64,000 bases of DNA from Mariniflexile litorale (GTDB taxonomy: Bacteria; Bacteroidota; Bacteroidia; Flavobacteriales; Flavobacteriaceae), in NCBI RefSeq assembly GCF_031128465.2, contig NZ_CP155618.1, positions 1,125,501 to 1,189,500 on the forward strand. Reading direction: 5' to 3'. This document shows positions 26,148 to 35,168 of the stretch, piece after piece. The translations under genes and the position numbers were made by a program. Each line of letters opens with the position of its first letter. The stretch's first letter is position 1. A model generated the notes under the pieces. It ran no database searches, was not told where the DNA came from, and saw only the letters and a list, made by a program, of their open reading frames with translations.

Positions 26148-26975
26148 ATGAAACATCATTTTATTAAAATAAGTATTACCTATTTTGCCATTTTTGCTTC
26201 TATCATGGTATTTGCCCAAAAAGATTTTCAAGGAAAAGCCTATTATGAATCTAAGACCACCGTTGATATGAGTCGTTTTGGCGGAGGTGATATAAGTGAT
26301 GAACGCAGAAAACAAATAGCGGATCGAATGAGAAGTATACTTGAGAAAACATTTGTATTAACGTTTAATCAGTCGGAATCTTTTTATCAAGAAGAGGAAA
26401 AGCTAGACACCCAAGAAAGTGGCCGTGGCCGATGGGGAGCTATGATGGGTAGTTATACAGGTGGGCCACAGTACAAAAGCATTAAAAAGCAATTGCTTTT
26501 ACAAGAACAAGAATTTTTTGGTAAGCAATTTTTAATTAAAGATTCTCTATCCAAATTAAACTGGAAAATGGAAGGTGAAACAAAACAAATTGGACAATAT
26601 ACTTGTTTTAAAGCTACTACTACAAAAGTAGTTGATGCTGTAGACTTCACAAGTTTTAGAAGACCTCCAAACAATGAAGAAGATAGTTCACCCGCAACTA
26701 AAGAGATAGAAATAGTTGCATGGTACACCATGCAAATTCCTGTAAACTTAGGACCTGATGATTATTGGGGACTTCCTGGTTTAATTTTGGAAGTAAATGC
26801 TGACAAAACCGTTATTTTGTGTTCTAAAATTGTATTAAATCCAGAAGAAAAGGATATTATTAAAATGCCTTCCAAAGGCAAAGAAGTTACAAAGAAAGAG
26901 TACACTGCCATTGTAAAGAAGAAAACTGAAGAAATGCGTCAAAATTTCAGAAGTGGCGGAGGTGGTCGAAGATAA
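26148..26975 (+). CDS. GLPGLI family protein
   Basis: The 275-residue secreted protein has an N-terminal signal peptide (about residues 1-24, ending MVFAQK). The family motif is present as DDYWGLPGLILEVNADK at about residues 203-219, preceded by the typical VAWYTMQIPVNLGP. The mature part is mainly beta strands, with an arginine/glycine-rich end (FRSGGGGRR). The role is unknown. In Bacteroidota these genes are often followed by a TonB-receptor-like outer-membrane barrel gene. Here that partner survives only as the decayed remnant just downstream, so this gene may be losing its function. Confidence 0.92.
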   Translation: MKHHFIKISITYFAIFASIMVFAQKDFQGKAYYESKTTVDMSRFGGGDISDERRKQIADRMRSILEKTFVLTFNQSESFYQEEEKLDTQESGRGRWGAMMGSYTGGPQYKSIKKQLLLQEQEFFGKQFLIKDSLSKLNWKMEGETKQIGQYTCFKATTTKVVDAVDFTSFRRPPNNEEDSSPATKEIEIVAWYTMQIPVNLGPDDYWGLPGLILEVNADKTVILCSKIVLNPEEKDIIKMPSKGKEVTKKEYTAIVKKKTEEMRQNFRSGGGGRR

Positions 26976-27051
26976 AATCAATAACTAATTTCGTCTTAAA
27001 AAATTATGTAACTAAAATTACTTATAAATTTAATATGTTTAATTACACAAA

Positions 27052-27697
27052 TGAATGTCTTTACTAGTTTAAATTATAGTAAAAGTTTCGAGTATATTGG
27101 AACGACCTCTCTTTTTGAATCAAGAAGTATTATCCATATAAGTTCTCCATTTAATTCTGGACTTGTAAATGAAAGCGCAAGTACGAATGGTTGTTTTTAG
27201 CAAAACAAGAGATTCAGTTTAAGGTATAATGGCAATTTTAACTGCTCTAAGTTTAACCAGTTTATTCTTAAAATGCACGATCAAGTATAAGCTTTTCCCA
27301 AACGTATGGGAGTAAATTACGAACCAATTTAAAAACAGCACTAAATGTTGAGATTGAGTAATTGCTACATCATTCAAGATAATAATAAGTTTTATACATA
27401 GTATCCATCTATAGAATTATGATGCATAATATTTAAAAAAATAACATTCAAAACTGATTATTTGTATACTAAATTTCAGTGATGATGTTAAAAATTTTAA
27501 ATAATTCCAAATTTCCAAATACATCTTTAGTATATAAAAAAGATAAAAATGCTAAGTTAGAATACGAGACAAAAACTATTAACTAACTCAATACCAAAGA
27601 ACAAAACCACACAAGAATCAGTAAAGTATCTGGTAGTGTTTCCTAATATTTTATACAGCCGTTATTTATGTCGTTTAGAATACGATACGAATTGTAA
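27052..27697 (+). pseudogene. Decayed 3' end of a TonB-receptor-like outer-membrane barrel gene
   Basis: The 780-bp stretch after the GLPGLI gene has no open frame, yet its translation is barrel-like. From 27052 one frame reads MNVFTSLNYSKSFEYIGTTS, later RFSLRYNGNFNCSKFNQFIL and ITFKTDYLYTKF. Another piece reads VYKKDKNAKLEYETKTIN, stop, LNTKEQNHTRISKVSGSVS, stop, YFIQPLFMSFRIRYEL, then a natural stop at 27695-27697. That end is the usual C-terminus of the large carboxypeptidase-regulatory/TonB-receptor family found beside GLPGLI genes. More than ten stops and at least one frame change show long decay. Only about 215 C-terminal codons of a gene of 850 or more remain. Confidence 0.75.
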
Positions 27698-27714
27698 AAT
27701 AGCGCATTTTTATT

Positions 27715-27744
27715 TTGCATACTTGATAAACTATAATATATTTG
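27715..27744 (+). promoter_or_regulatory. Bacteroidota-type promoter of tRNA-Tyr
   Basis: TTG at 27715-27717 and TATATTTG at 27737-27744 are separated by 19 bases, an exact match to the Bacteroidota sigma-A pattern TTG-N19-TAnnTTTG. The -7 box ends 11 bp before the mature tRNA. Confidence 0.85.
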
Positions 27745-27755
27745 CGCACGGTTTT

Positions 27756-27840
<85 letters not shown>

Positions 27841-27874
27841 AAAAAAGCAAGCTATAATAAGCTTGCTTTTTTAA
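27841..27874 (+). terminator. Terminator of tRNA-Tyr
   Basis: AAAAAAGCAAGCT (27841-27853) pairs perfectly with AGCTTGCTTTTTT (27860-27872) around a 6-nt loop, with the T-run inside the right arm. It also works in reverse for the converging GH43 gene. Confidence 0.92.
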
Positions 27875-27907
27875 TAAGTAAAAATGTCATTTATTTTCAA
27901 TATAGCT

Positions 27908-28864
27908 TTATATTTTTTTAGTAGATAAGCCAGCTTTAGTTCTTTCAATTGGTTTAATAGTCCCATCCTTATTAAAATACAAGTATTCAGCACAAATATA
28001 GCGTTGCTTTTTGTTGCATTCAGAATCTGTATCTAACCATCGGTGGTAGAATAAAACCCATTGCCCATTAAATTCTACAATAGAGTGGTGGTTGTTACCC
28101 TCTTCTTCTTTCATTATTTTTCCTTTATATTCCCATGGACCTATAGGAGATTTTGCCATATAATAAGAAAGCATCCTATTGTTTTCTGGCATCGTATAAT
28201 AATAAACACCATTTCTTTTAAATACCCATGGGCCTTCCATTTTGGGTTCAAAACCACCCATATCCATTTTGTAAAGATCACCTTCAACACTAAGTAAATC
28301 ATCTGACATTTCTGCTACTAAATAATCACTACCGCCGTGAAAATAAATATAGCCCTTTTCATCATCATCAATAAAAAGACAAGGATCATTTGCGTAGGGT
28401 TCTGTCCATAGAGGTTTACCTATGGCATCTTTAAAAGGACCCGTTGGTGAATCACTAACTGCAATGCCTATTCCCATCCATTTTGTACTATTGTTTGGGT
28501 TTTCACGATCTTTAAAACCACTTCCAGCGGGAAAACAAAAATAATATTTTCCGTTTTTATAAGCAGCATCTGGTGCCCAAGCAAAATTATCAGCCCAAGA
28601 TAAATCATCTACAGAAAGACATGCGCCATGGTCTGTCCAATTTATTAAATCACTTGATGAAAATACATGCCAATCTTTCATCCAAAAATCGAGTTGACAT
28701 TCTTCATCATGAGAAGCGTAAATATACATTTTGCCATCCTTCCAAACATGTGCTGATGGATCTGCTGTTAATATGTCACTTCCAAAATTTAAAGGGTTTT
28801 GTGAAAAGCAGGGGGTTATAAAAAAAAGACTTATTAAAACGGGTTCAATGACCTTGAGATTCAT
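27908..28864 (-). CDS. Glycoside hydrolase family 43
   Basis: This secreted five-bladed beta-propeller glycosidase probably acts on arabinose- or xylose-containing glycans. The signal peptide covers about residues 1-21 (FFITPCFSQ). The catalytic triad fits the family: general base D35 in ILTADPSAHV, the pKa-tuning aspartate D160 in PYANDPCLFID, and general acid E210 in PKMEGPWVFKR. WAPDAAYKNGKYYF at 97-110 is the conserved blade motif. At 318 residues it has only the catalytic domain and no carbohydrate-binding module. Substrate preference cannot be read from this sequence. It is a lone gene. Confidence 0.9.
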   Translation of the reverse strand: MNLKVIEPVLISLFFITPCFSQNPLNFGSDILTADPSAHVWKDGKMYIYASHDEECQLDFWMKDWHVFSSSDLINWTDHGACLSVDDLSWADNFAWAPDAAYKNGKYYFCFPAGSGFKDRENPNNSTKWMGIGIAVSDSPTGPFKDAIGKPLWTEPYANDPCLFIDDDEKGYIYFHGGSDYLVAEMSDDLLSVEGDLYKMDMGGFEPKMEGPWVFKRNGVYYYTMPENNRMLSYYMAKSPIGPWEYKGKIMKEEEGNNHHSIVEFNGQWVLFYHRWLDTDSECNKKQRYICAEYLYFNKDGTIKPIERTKAGLSTKKI

Positions 28865-29014
28865 TTTGGTGAATTTTAGTTGATTTAATCTTTAAGAATT
28901 AGATGAGAAAGTAACGAAGTTAAAGAAACTCTTTTACATAAATCAAAAAAACATCACATAAAACACTGAACTTATAACTGTTAAAAAAAGAAAGCTGCAT
29001 TTTAAGTTTTAATC

Positions 29015-29611
29015 TTAATTAATGTTTTTCAGCTTTTGCCATTTAAAGAATCTTTTGTAAGCTTGGTTTGTGGGATAATTTCTATTATTTGTTGTGTTAT
29101 TAAATACCAATGCGACCACAAAAAGAATAAGTGTACCAGTTAAAACAGGTGAAAGCACATACATATAGCCTAACGATTTTATTTTTTCAGTACCTATTAC
29201 TGCAATTAAGGCTGTGGCACCTCCTGGCGGATGAAGTGTTTTTGTAAACTGCATAAAAACGATAGAAAGGGAAACGGCAAGAGGCGCAGTAATCCAAATA
29301 GTCTCAGGAAAAAGTTTATAAACAGTTACACCTATAATGGCAGATATTAAATGACCGCCAATTAAATTTCTAGGTTGTGATAAAGGGCTTTCTATAGCAC
29401 CATATATTAATACACTAGATGCGCCAAATGAACCGACTAAAAAGGTGTTCTCTATTTTAGGTAAAAAATGAGATTGCATAAATGCTATTAACCCAATACC
29501 AAAAAAAGCACCCAAAAAAGACCAAAAATGCTCTTTGAAATCTATTAAGGTTTCTTTATAAATTACATATTTAGAAATCCGAATGGTTCGTTTGATTTTT
29601 TTCTTTATCAT
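29015..29611 (-). CDS. HPP-family membrane protein
   Basis: The 198-residue inner-membrane protein has four or five hydrophobic segments and carries the family signature KTLHPPGGATALIAVIG at about residues 124-140. The N-terminus is basic (MIKKKIKRTIRISKYVIYKE), so it probably lies inside the cell. Another conserved patch is SPLSQPRNLIGGHLISAIIGV. Some HPP relatives take part in nitrite transport into chloroplasts, but a role for this one is unknown. It stands alone between the GH43 gene and metK, in the same direction as both. Confidence 0.9.
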   Translation of the reverse strand: MIKKKIKRTIRISKYVIYKETLIDFKEHFWSFLGAFFGIGLIAFMQSHFLPKIENTFLVGSFGASSVLIYGAIESPLSQPRNLIGGHLISAIIGVTVYKLFPETIWITAPLAVSLSIVFMQFTKTLHPPGGATALIAVIGTEKIKSLGYMYVLSPVLTGTLILFVVALVFNNTTNNRNYPTNQAYKRFFKWQKLKNIN

Positions 29612-29721
29612 TTAAGCTATAATTATATTCTAAATTAAAACGAAATGTGATTTTTCTAAAAAAAACAAACCTTGCAAAAATGAATTACAAGGTTTTTAAT
29701 ATTTGTTACGAGATATAAAAG

Positions 29722-30975
29722 TTATAGTCCAAAAGCTTCTTTTACCTTATTAACATAATCTAATTTTTCCCAAGTAAATAGTTCCACATCTAAAGTGATG
29801 CTTTCACCATTTGGTTGACTAAATGTTTTAGTTACTGTTTCGTTTTTACGTCCCATATGACCATAAGCAGCCGTTTCGCTATAAATAGGAGCACGTAGTT
29901 TTAAGCGTTCCTCGATAGCGAATGGACGCATATCAAAAATATTAGAAACCATGTTGGCAATTTCACCATCAGTCATATTAAACGGGCAAGTGCCATATGT
30001 GTTAATAAAAATACCCATAGGCTCTACAACACCAATAGCATAACTTACTTGTACTAAAACTTCATCGGCAACACCAGCTGCGACTAAGTTTTTGGCAATG
30101 TGTCTTGTAGCATAGGCAGCACTACGGTCTACCTTACTTGGATCTTTTCCTGAAAATGCACCACCACCATGAGCGCCTTTTCCACCGTAAGTGTCGACAA
30201 TAATTTTACGACCTGTAAGCCCTGTGTCACCATGAGGCCCACCAATTACAAACTTACCTGTTGGGTTTATGTGGTATTTAATGTCGCTGTTAAATAATGC
30301 TTGTATGCTTTCAGGTAATTTAGAAGCAACGCGCGGTATTAGAATTTCAACAATATCTTTTCTTATTTTAGCAAGCATGGTATCATCATCAGCAAAATCA
30401 TCATGTTGTGTAGAAACCACAATGGCATCAATGCGTTGAGGAACGTTATCATCGCTATATTCAATGGTTACCTGACTTTTAGAATCAGGTCTTAAATAAG
30501 GAATGTCTTTGTTTTCACGACGCAAATCGGCTAGTTCTTTTAAAATTCTATGCGATAAATCTAACGCTAGTGGCATAAAATTTTCAGTTTCATTGGTAGC
30601 GTAACCAAACATCATACCTTGATCTCCAGCACCTTGTTGTTCTTTAGTAGCTCTATCTACACCGCGATTTATATCGTCCGATTGTTCATGTATAGCCGAA
30701 AGCACACCACACGAATTGCCATCAAACATATATTCTCCTTTTGTATAGCCAATACGGTTAATAGTATCTCTTGCAATTTTTTGAACATCTAAATAAGTCT
30801 GCGATTTTACCTCACCAGCAAGAATTACTTGTCCTGTAGTAACAAGCGTTTCACAAGCTACTTTTGAATTTTTGTCAAATGCTAAAAAATTATCAATTAA
30901 AGCATCACTAATTTGATCTGCTACTTTGTCTGGGTGTCCTTCAGAAACACTTTCAGAAGTAAATAAATATGCCAT
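29722..30975 (-). CDS. metK: S-adenosylmethionine synthetase
   Basis: MetK makes S-adenosylmethionine from methionine and ATP. The 417-residue protein shows all family marks: [21 protein letters not shown] at residues 5-25, [16 protein letters not shown] (the flexible-loop region), [44 protein letters not shown] (the phosphate-binding loop), and [13 protein letters not shown]. It is slightly longer than the E. coli enzyme (384). Its leader contains a SAM-II riboswitch and a consensus promoter, so the product likely represses its own synthesis. ilvD is divergent across a 605-bp gap. Confidence 0.97.
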   Translation of the reverse strand: MAYLFTSESVSEGHPDKVADQISDALIDNFLAFDKNSKVACETLVTTGQVILAGEVKSQTYLDVQKIARDTINRIGYTKGEYMFDGNSCGVLSAIHEQSDDINRGVDRATKEQQGAGDQGMMFGYATNETENFMPLALDLSHRILKELADLRRENKDIPYLRPDSKSQVTIEYSDDNVPQRIDAIVVSTQHDDFADDDTMLAKIRKDIVEILIPRVASKLPESIQALFNSDIKYHINPTGKFVIGGPHGDTGLTGRKIIVDTYGGKGAHGGGAFSGKDPSKVDRSAAYATRHIAKNLVAAGVADEVLVQVSYAIGVVEPMGIFINTYGTCPFNMTDGEIANMVSNIFDMRPFAIEERLKLRAPIYSETAAYGHMGRKNETVTKTFSQPNGESITLDVELFTWEKLDYVNKVKEAFGL

Positions 30976-31030
30976 TTAATATGTATATTATGTGGAAGAT
31001 TTGACGATAACGTCTAAGGAAGTTCGCACT

Positions 31031-31098
31031 GCCTTTAGCATTTTTATTTATACCAAAAAGGAGGTATAAAGAGGTTGCAATCAGTCAAATCTTTCCTC
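31031..31098 (-). promoter_or_regulatory. SAM-II riboswitch in the metK leader
   Basis: On the minus strand the leader reads GAGGAAAGATTTGACTGATT, then GCAACCTC, an insert hairpin (TTTATACC...GGTATAAA), and AATGCTAAAGGC. This reproduces the SAM-II order: P1 strand (GAGG), GATTTGA, GATTGCAA, closing P1 strand (CCTC), and the distal pseudoknot block ATGCTAAA-GG. The start lies about 8 nt after the expected transcription start, and the end about 55 nt before metK. The insert hairpin makes it longer than the minimal 52-nt aptamer. Confidence 0.85.
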
Positions 31099-31112
31099 TA
31101 TTATTTGAATTG

Positions 31113-31141
31113 CAAAAGTAAAAAAATAAAAGTAACAACAA
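31113..31141 (-). promoter_or_regulatory. Promoter of metK
   Basis: On the minus strand, TTG (31141-31139) and TACTTTTG (31120-31113) are 18 bases apart. Both boxes match the Bacteroidota consensus TTG-N-TAnnTTTG. Transcription should begin near 31106, right before the SAM-II aptamer. Confidence 0.8.
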
Positions 31142-31169
31142 ATCGTTTTATATTATTTTAACTAAAAAA

Positions 31170-31200
31170 TTGGATGTTACATTTTAATTTTAAATATTTG
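31170..31200 (+). promoter_or_regulatory. Candidate promoter of the ilv operon leader
   Basis: TTG at 31170-31172 and AATATTTG at 31193-31200 are 20 bases apart; the second box has one mismatch to TAnnTTTG. Transcription would begin near 31206, only a few bases before the leader-peptide ATG at 31211. Confidence 0.5.
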
Positions 31201-31210
31201 TTTCTTTAAA

Positions 31211-31273
31211 ATGAATAAACTGGTATTAAATAGCATTTCTATAAATGTCGTTGTGATTACTTTGCATCGATAA
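31211..31273 (+). CDS. Branched-chain leader peptide of the ilv operon
   Basis: This short ORF encodes MNKLVLNSISINVVVITLHR and stops at 31271-31273. Ten of its 20 residues are Leu (3), Val (4) or Ile (3), concentrated in the run NVVVITL (GTC GTT GTG ATT ACT TTG). It lies directly before an intrinsic terminator and 308 bp ahead of ilvD. The pattern copies the enterobacterial ilv leader peptides, in which ribosome stalling on scarce Val/Ile/Leu tRNAs prevents the terminator. Its high content of exactly the operon's end products makes chance unlikely. Confidence 0.82.
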   Translation: MNKLVLNSISINVVVITLHR

Positions 31274-31299
31274 GAAGGTTATGTTTTAAAAGATAATAA

Positions 31300-31333
31300 A
31301 TTTTAAAAGCCTTCCACAAATGGAAGGTTTTTT
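31300..31333 (+). terminator. Attenuator terminator in the ilv leader
   Basis: AAAAGCCTTCCA pairs with TGGAAGGTTTTTTT around a CAAA loop, 30 nt after the leader-peptide stop. The segment GAAGG at 31274-31278, right after that stop, is complementary to CCTTC in the left arm and can form a competing antiterminator. This is the standard arrangement for transcription attenuation. Confidence 0.85.
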
Positions 31334-31580
31334 TATTGAATATTTTGAGTGTTTTGAACATCATAAAAATATCGGTCTAAATAACTGAAAAACAAATATT
31401 TAAATTATTTTTAAACCTAATGAATTTAACCTTAAACAAGAAAGAATAACCTTTATAAAAACCTAATAAATTAATTTCGAATAGTAATTGAAGAATATGA
31501 AGCATTTTTAAATGAAATTCATAAAATCTTTGAAGGATTAACCAGAATTTAAGACAAAGCATAAATTACCCATACTAAAA

Positions 31581-33266
31581 ATGAATAAACTTAATAAACA
31601 CAGTAGTAGATTAACACAAGATGTATCGCAACCAGCTTCTCAGGCCATGTTATATGCCGTAGGTTTAACTGATGAAGACATGCAAAAGGCCCAAGTAGGT
31701 ATTGCAAGTACAGGTTATGATGGTAACCCGTGTAATATGCACTTAAATGGTTTGGCTGCCGAAGTGAAGATTGAATGTAAAATAGCTGGTTTAGTAGGTT
31801 TAGGCTTTAATACTATTGGTGTTAGTGATGGCATCTCTATGGGGACTTCGGGCATGAATTATTCTTTAGCTTCTAGAGATATTATAGCAGATTCAATGGA
31901 AACTGTTATGAATGCTCAAAGTTATGATGCACTTATATCGGTGGTTGGTTGTGATAAAAATATGCCAGGTGCTGTTATCGCTATGTTGCGTTTAAATCGT
32001 CCGTCCATAATGATGTATGGTGGTACGATAGCATCAGGAAAATACAAAGGAAGAAAACTCAACATTGTTTCGGCTTTTGAAGCTTTAGGGCAAAAAATGG
32101 CAGGAGAAATTGATGAAGAAGAATATAGAGAAATAATAAAAAGCGCTATCCCAGGAGCTGGGGCTTGTGGAGGTATGTATACAGCAAACACCATGGCTTC
32201 AGCAATAGAATGTATGGGCTTTGCACTGCCGTATAACTCGTCTATTCCAGCAGAAAATCCTAATAAATTATCAGAAAGCGAAAGAACCGCTATTGCTATT
32301 AAAAATCTTTTAGAATTAGATTTAAAACCTTTAGATATTATTTCTAAAAAATCTATTGAAAATGCAATTGCACTTGTAAATGCTTTAGGTGGATCTACCA
32401 ATGCAGTATTACATTTCTTAGCGATTGCACATGCGGCAGATATTGAGTTTACACTAGAAGATTTTCAACGTGTAAGTGATAGAACACCATTAATAGCCGA
32501 TTTAAAACCATCAGGAAAATATTTAATGGAAGATGTTCACGGTGTCGGCGGAACACCTGCCGTGATGAAATATCTATTAGATAATGGTTATTTGCATGGT
32601 GATTGTTTAACAGTAACAGGAAAAACTCTAGCAGAAAACTTGGCAGATGTTGAGCCTCTTAAGTTTGAAGATGATCAAGATGTTATTTATCCGAAAGATA
32701 AAGCCTTAAAATCTTCTGGAAATCTTCAAATTCTTTATGGTAACCTTGCAGAAGAAGGTGCTGTTGCAAAAATTTCCGGAAATGAAGGATTGTTATTTGA
32801 AGGTAAAGCCGTGGTTTATGATGGTGAACAAGCAGCAAATACAGGAATTTCTAACGGAGAAGTAGCAAAAGGTGATGTGGTTGTTATTCGCTATGTAGGT
32901 CCTAAAGGAGGTCCTGGAATGCCAGAAATGTTAAAACCAACCTCTTTAATTATGGGTGCAGGCTTAGGGAAATCGGTAGCTTTAATTACAGATGGGCGTT
33001 TTTCTGGAGGAACTCATGGTTTTGTTGTGGGTCATATTACACCCGAAGCGCAAGAAGGAGGTGCTATTGGATTACTAAGAACTGGAGATATCATCAGAAT
33101 TAGTGCTGAAAACAATACTATTAATGTGCTTATTTCAGAAGAAGAATTAGCTGAAAGAAAATCACAATGGATTCAGCCAGAGTTAAAACATAAAAAAGGA
33201 ATATTATATAAGTATGCCAGATCGGTATCATCAGCGTCGAAAGGCTGTGTTACTGATGCATTTTAA
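31581..33266 (+). CDS. ilvD: Dihydroxy-acid dehydratase
   Basis: IlvD dehydrates 2,3-dihydroxy-isovalerate and -methylvalerate to the keto acids that precede valine and isoleucine. The 561-residue protein has the iron-sulfur cysteines in [11 protein letters not shown] (residues 51-61), [14 protein letters not shown] and [16 protein letters not shown], plus the C-terminal region [19 protein letters not shown]. It is the first structural gene of the ilv operon, behind a leader-peptide attenuator. ilvB starts 48 bp later. A 244-bp stretch lies between the attenuator and the ATG. Confidence 0.97.
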   Translation: MNKLNKHSSRLTQDVSQPASQAMLYAVGLTDEDMQKAQVGIASTGYDGNPCNMHLNGLAAEVKIECKIAGLVGLGFNTIGVSDGISMGTSGMNYSLASRDIIADSMETVMNAQSYDALISVVGCDKNMPGAVIAMLRLNRPSIMMYGGTIASGKYKGRKLNIVSAFEALGQKMAGEIDEEEYREIIKSAIPGAGACGGMYTANTMASAIECMGFALPYNSSIPAENPNKLSESERTAIAIKNLLELDLKPLDIISKKSIENAIALVNALGGSTNAVLHFLAIAHAADIEFTLEDFQRVSDRTPLIADLKPSGKYLMEDVHGVGGTPAVMKYLLDNGYLHGDCLTVTGKTLAENLADVEPLKFEDDQDVIYPKDKALKSSGNLQILYGNLAEEGAVAKISGNEGLLFEGKAVVYDGEQAANTGISNGEVAKGDVVVIRYVGPKGGPGMPEMLKPTSLIMGAGLGKSVALITDGRFSGGTHGFVVGHITPEAQEGGAIGLLRTGDIIRISAENNTINVLISEEELAERKSQWIQPELKHKKGILYKYARSVSSASKGCVTDAF

Positions 33267-33314
33267 ATAGATAATTTTAATTTTTGCATAGGCGAAAATC
33301 TCAATATTGTGAGT

Positions 33315-35051
33315 ATGAATAATACACAAACAGCAAATAAAAAACAAGAAGTGGCACAAGAAACCATGCGTATTACAGGAAGTGAAGCCATTATAAGATG
33401 CTTAATAGCAGAAGGTGTTGATATTCTTTATGGATATCCAGGAGGTGCTATTATGCCAGTTTATGATGAGCTCTATAAGTTTAGAGACCAAATTCATCAT
33501 GTATTAACACGTCACGAACAAGGTGCTGCTCACGCAGCGCAAGGTTATGCGCGTATTTCGGGTAGAGTTGGTGTCGCCATTGCAACTTCGGGTCCAGGAG
33601 CAACGAACCTTGTTACAGGGATTGCCGATGCGCAAATAGACTCCACACCCGTAGTGTGTATTACAGGACAGGTGTTTTCTCATTTATTAGGAACAGATGC
33701 TTTTCAAGAAACCGATATTATTGGCATTTCGACTCCAGTTACTAAGTGGAATCATCAAATTACTAAAGCTGCCGATATACCAGAGGTTTTAGCTAAAGCA
33801 TTTTATATAGCTAAAAGTGGTCGTCCAGGTCCTGTATTAATCGATATTACCAAAGATGCGCAGGTAAGTGAGTTAGATTTTAAATATGAAAAATGTAAAG
33901 GTGTAAGAAGTTATATTCCCATTCCTAAAACAAATCCTGAAACACTTTCTGCGGCAGCAGAATTAATCAATTCAGCAAAAAAACCGCTTATTGTTTGGGG
34001 ACAAGGCGTCATTTTAGGTCAAGCAGAAAATGAATTAAAAGCCATTATAGAAAAGGCTGGTATTCCTGCAGCTTGGACTATTTTAGGTGCTTCAGCCATA
34101 CCAACTTCACATGAATTAAATGTGGGCATGGTAGGCATGCACGGTAATTATGCGCCCAATATGTTAACCAACGAGTGTGATGTGCTTATTGCTATTGGAA
34201 TGCGTTTTGACGACCGTGTTACAGGAAGTTTAAATACCTATGCAAAACAAGCAAAAATCATTCATTTTGATATTGATCCTGCTGAGATTGATAAAAATGT
34301 AAAGACCGATGTTGCTGTTTTAGGCGATTCAAAAGATAGTTTATCTAGGTTGTTACCATTGTTAAATGAAAACAAACACGCAGATTGGTTGCAAAAGTTC
34401 AAAGATTTATACGCTATTGAATTTGAAAAAGTGATAAAAGATGATATTTTTCCAACCAAAGAAGGTTTAACCATGGGAGAAGTGTTAAAACAAATAAATA
34501 TTGAAACTAAAGGGAATGCGGCCATTGTATCAGATGTGGGTCAACATCAAATGATTGCTTGCAGATACGCTGAGTTTACAACTACTAAAAGTAATATTAC
34601 TTCAGGTGGTTTAGGTACTATGGGCTTTGCATTACCAGCGGCTATTGGTGCTAAAATGGCAGCTCCAGATAGAGAGGTCGTGGCTATTATTGGTGATGGT
34701 GGTTACCAAATGAATATTCAAGAATTGGGTACTATTTTTCAGCAAAAAGCAGCTGTGAAAATTGTGGTATTAAACAATGAGTTTTTAGGAATGGTGCGCC
34801 AATGGCAGCAGTTATTTTTCGATAAGCGTTATGCGTCTACCGAAATGACAAATCCAGACTTCGTAACCATTGCAAAAGGTTATTATATTGAAGGAAAACG
34901 TGTAACAAAACGCGAAGAACTTGCCGATGCAGTTAAGGAAATGATTGCTTCTAAAGAGTCCTATTTCCTTGAGGTTTGTGTAGAGAAAGAGGGCAATGTA
35001 TTTCCAATGATTCCTTCGGGAGCATCGGTTTCAGAAGTGCGTTTAAGCTAA
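33315..35051 (+). CDS. ilvB: Acetolactate synthase, large subunit
   Basis: This TPP- and FAD-dependent enzyme makes acetolactate and acetohydroxybutyrate. I start at ATG 33315 (MNNTQTANKKQEVAQETMRI); a GTG two codons upstream is possible. The 578-residue protein shows EGVDILYGYPGGAIMPVYDEL, the catalytic glutamate in RHEQGAAHAAQGYAR, SGPGATNLVTGIADA, and the TPP-binding GDGGYQMNIQELGTIFQQ followed by LNNEFLGMVRQWQ. It forms the holoenzyme with IlvN, encoded 117 bp downstream after an AT-rich repeat-like gap. Confidence 0.97.
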   Translation: MNNTQTANKKQEVAQETMRITGSEAIIRCLIAEGVDILYGYPGGAIMPVYDELYKFRDQIHHVLTRHEQGAAHAAQGYARISGRVGVAIATSGPGATNLVTGIADAQIDSTPVVCITGQVFSHLLGTDAFQETDIIGISTPVTKWNHQITKAADIPEVLAKAFYIAKSGRPGPVLIDITKDAQVSELDFKYEKCKGVRSYIPIPKTNPETLSAAAELINSAKKPLIVWGQGVILGQAENELKAIIEKAGIPAAWTILGASAIPTSHELNVGMVGMHGNYAPNMLTNECDVLIAIGMRFDDRVTGSLNTYAKQAKIIHFDIDPAEIDKNVKTDVAVLGDSKDSLSRLLPLLNENKHADWLQKFKDLYAIEFEKVIKDDIFPTKEGLTMGEVLKQINIETKGNAAIVSDVGQHQMIACRYAEFTTTKSNITSGGLGTMGFALPAAIGAKMAAPDREVVAIIGDGGYQMNIQELGTIFQQKAAVKIVVLNNEFLGMVRQWQQLFFDKRYASTEMTNPDFVTIAKGYYIEGKRVTKREELADAVKEMIASKESYFLEVCVEKEGNVFPMIPSGASVSEVRLS

Positions 35052-35058
35052 ATAAAAA

Positions 35059-35160
35059 ATAGATTTTAGAAAATAGAATATAGACAAAAGAATAGAGATG
35101 AATTAGTGAGTATAGATAAATTAAAAATAGTCTATGATCTAACATCTTTTATCTAATATC
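35059..35160. repeat. AT-rich inverted-repeat element between ilvB and ilvN
   Basis: The gap carries TAGATTTTAGAAAATAGAAT and ATAGACAAAAG on the left, and a diverged inverse on the right (ATAGTCTATGATCTAACATC and TTTTATCTAATATC). The word pattern TAGA/TCTA is repeated through the whole gap. It resembles degenerate interspersed repeats seen between flavobacterial genes, here inside an operon. Confidence 0.55.
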
Positions 35161-35168
35161 TTTTAAAA

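Noticed and set aside
31922-32401. A 159-codon antisense ORF inside ilvD
   Set aside because: Shadow of a certain gene; composition is that of a reverse-frame translation.
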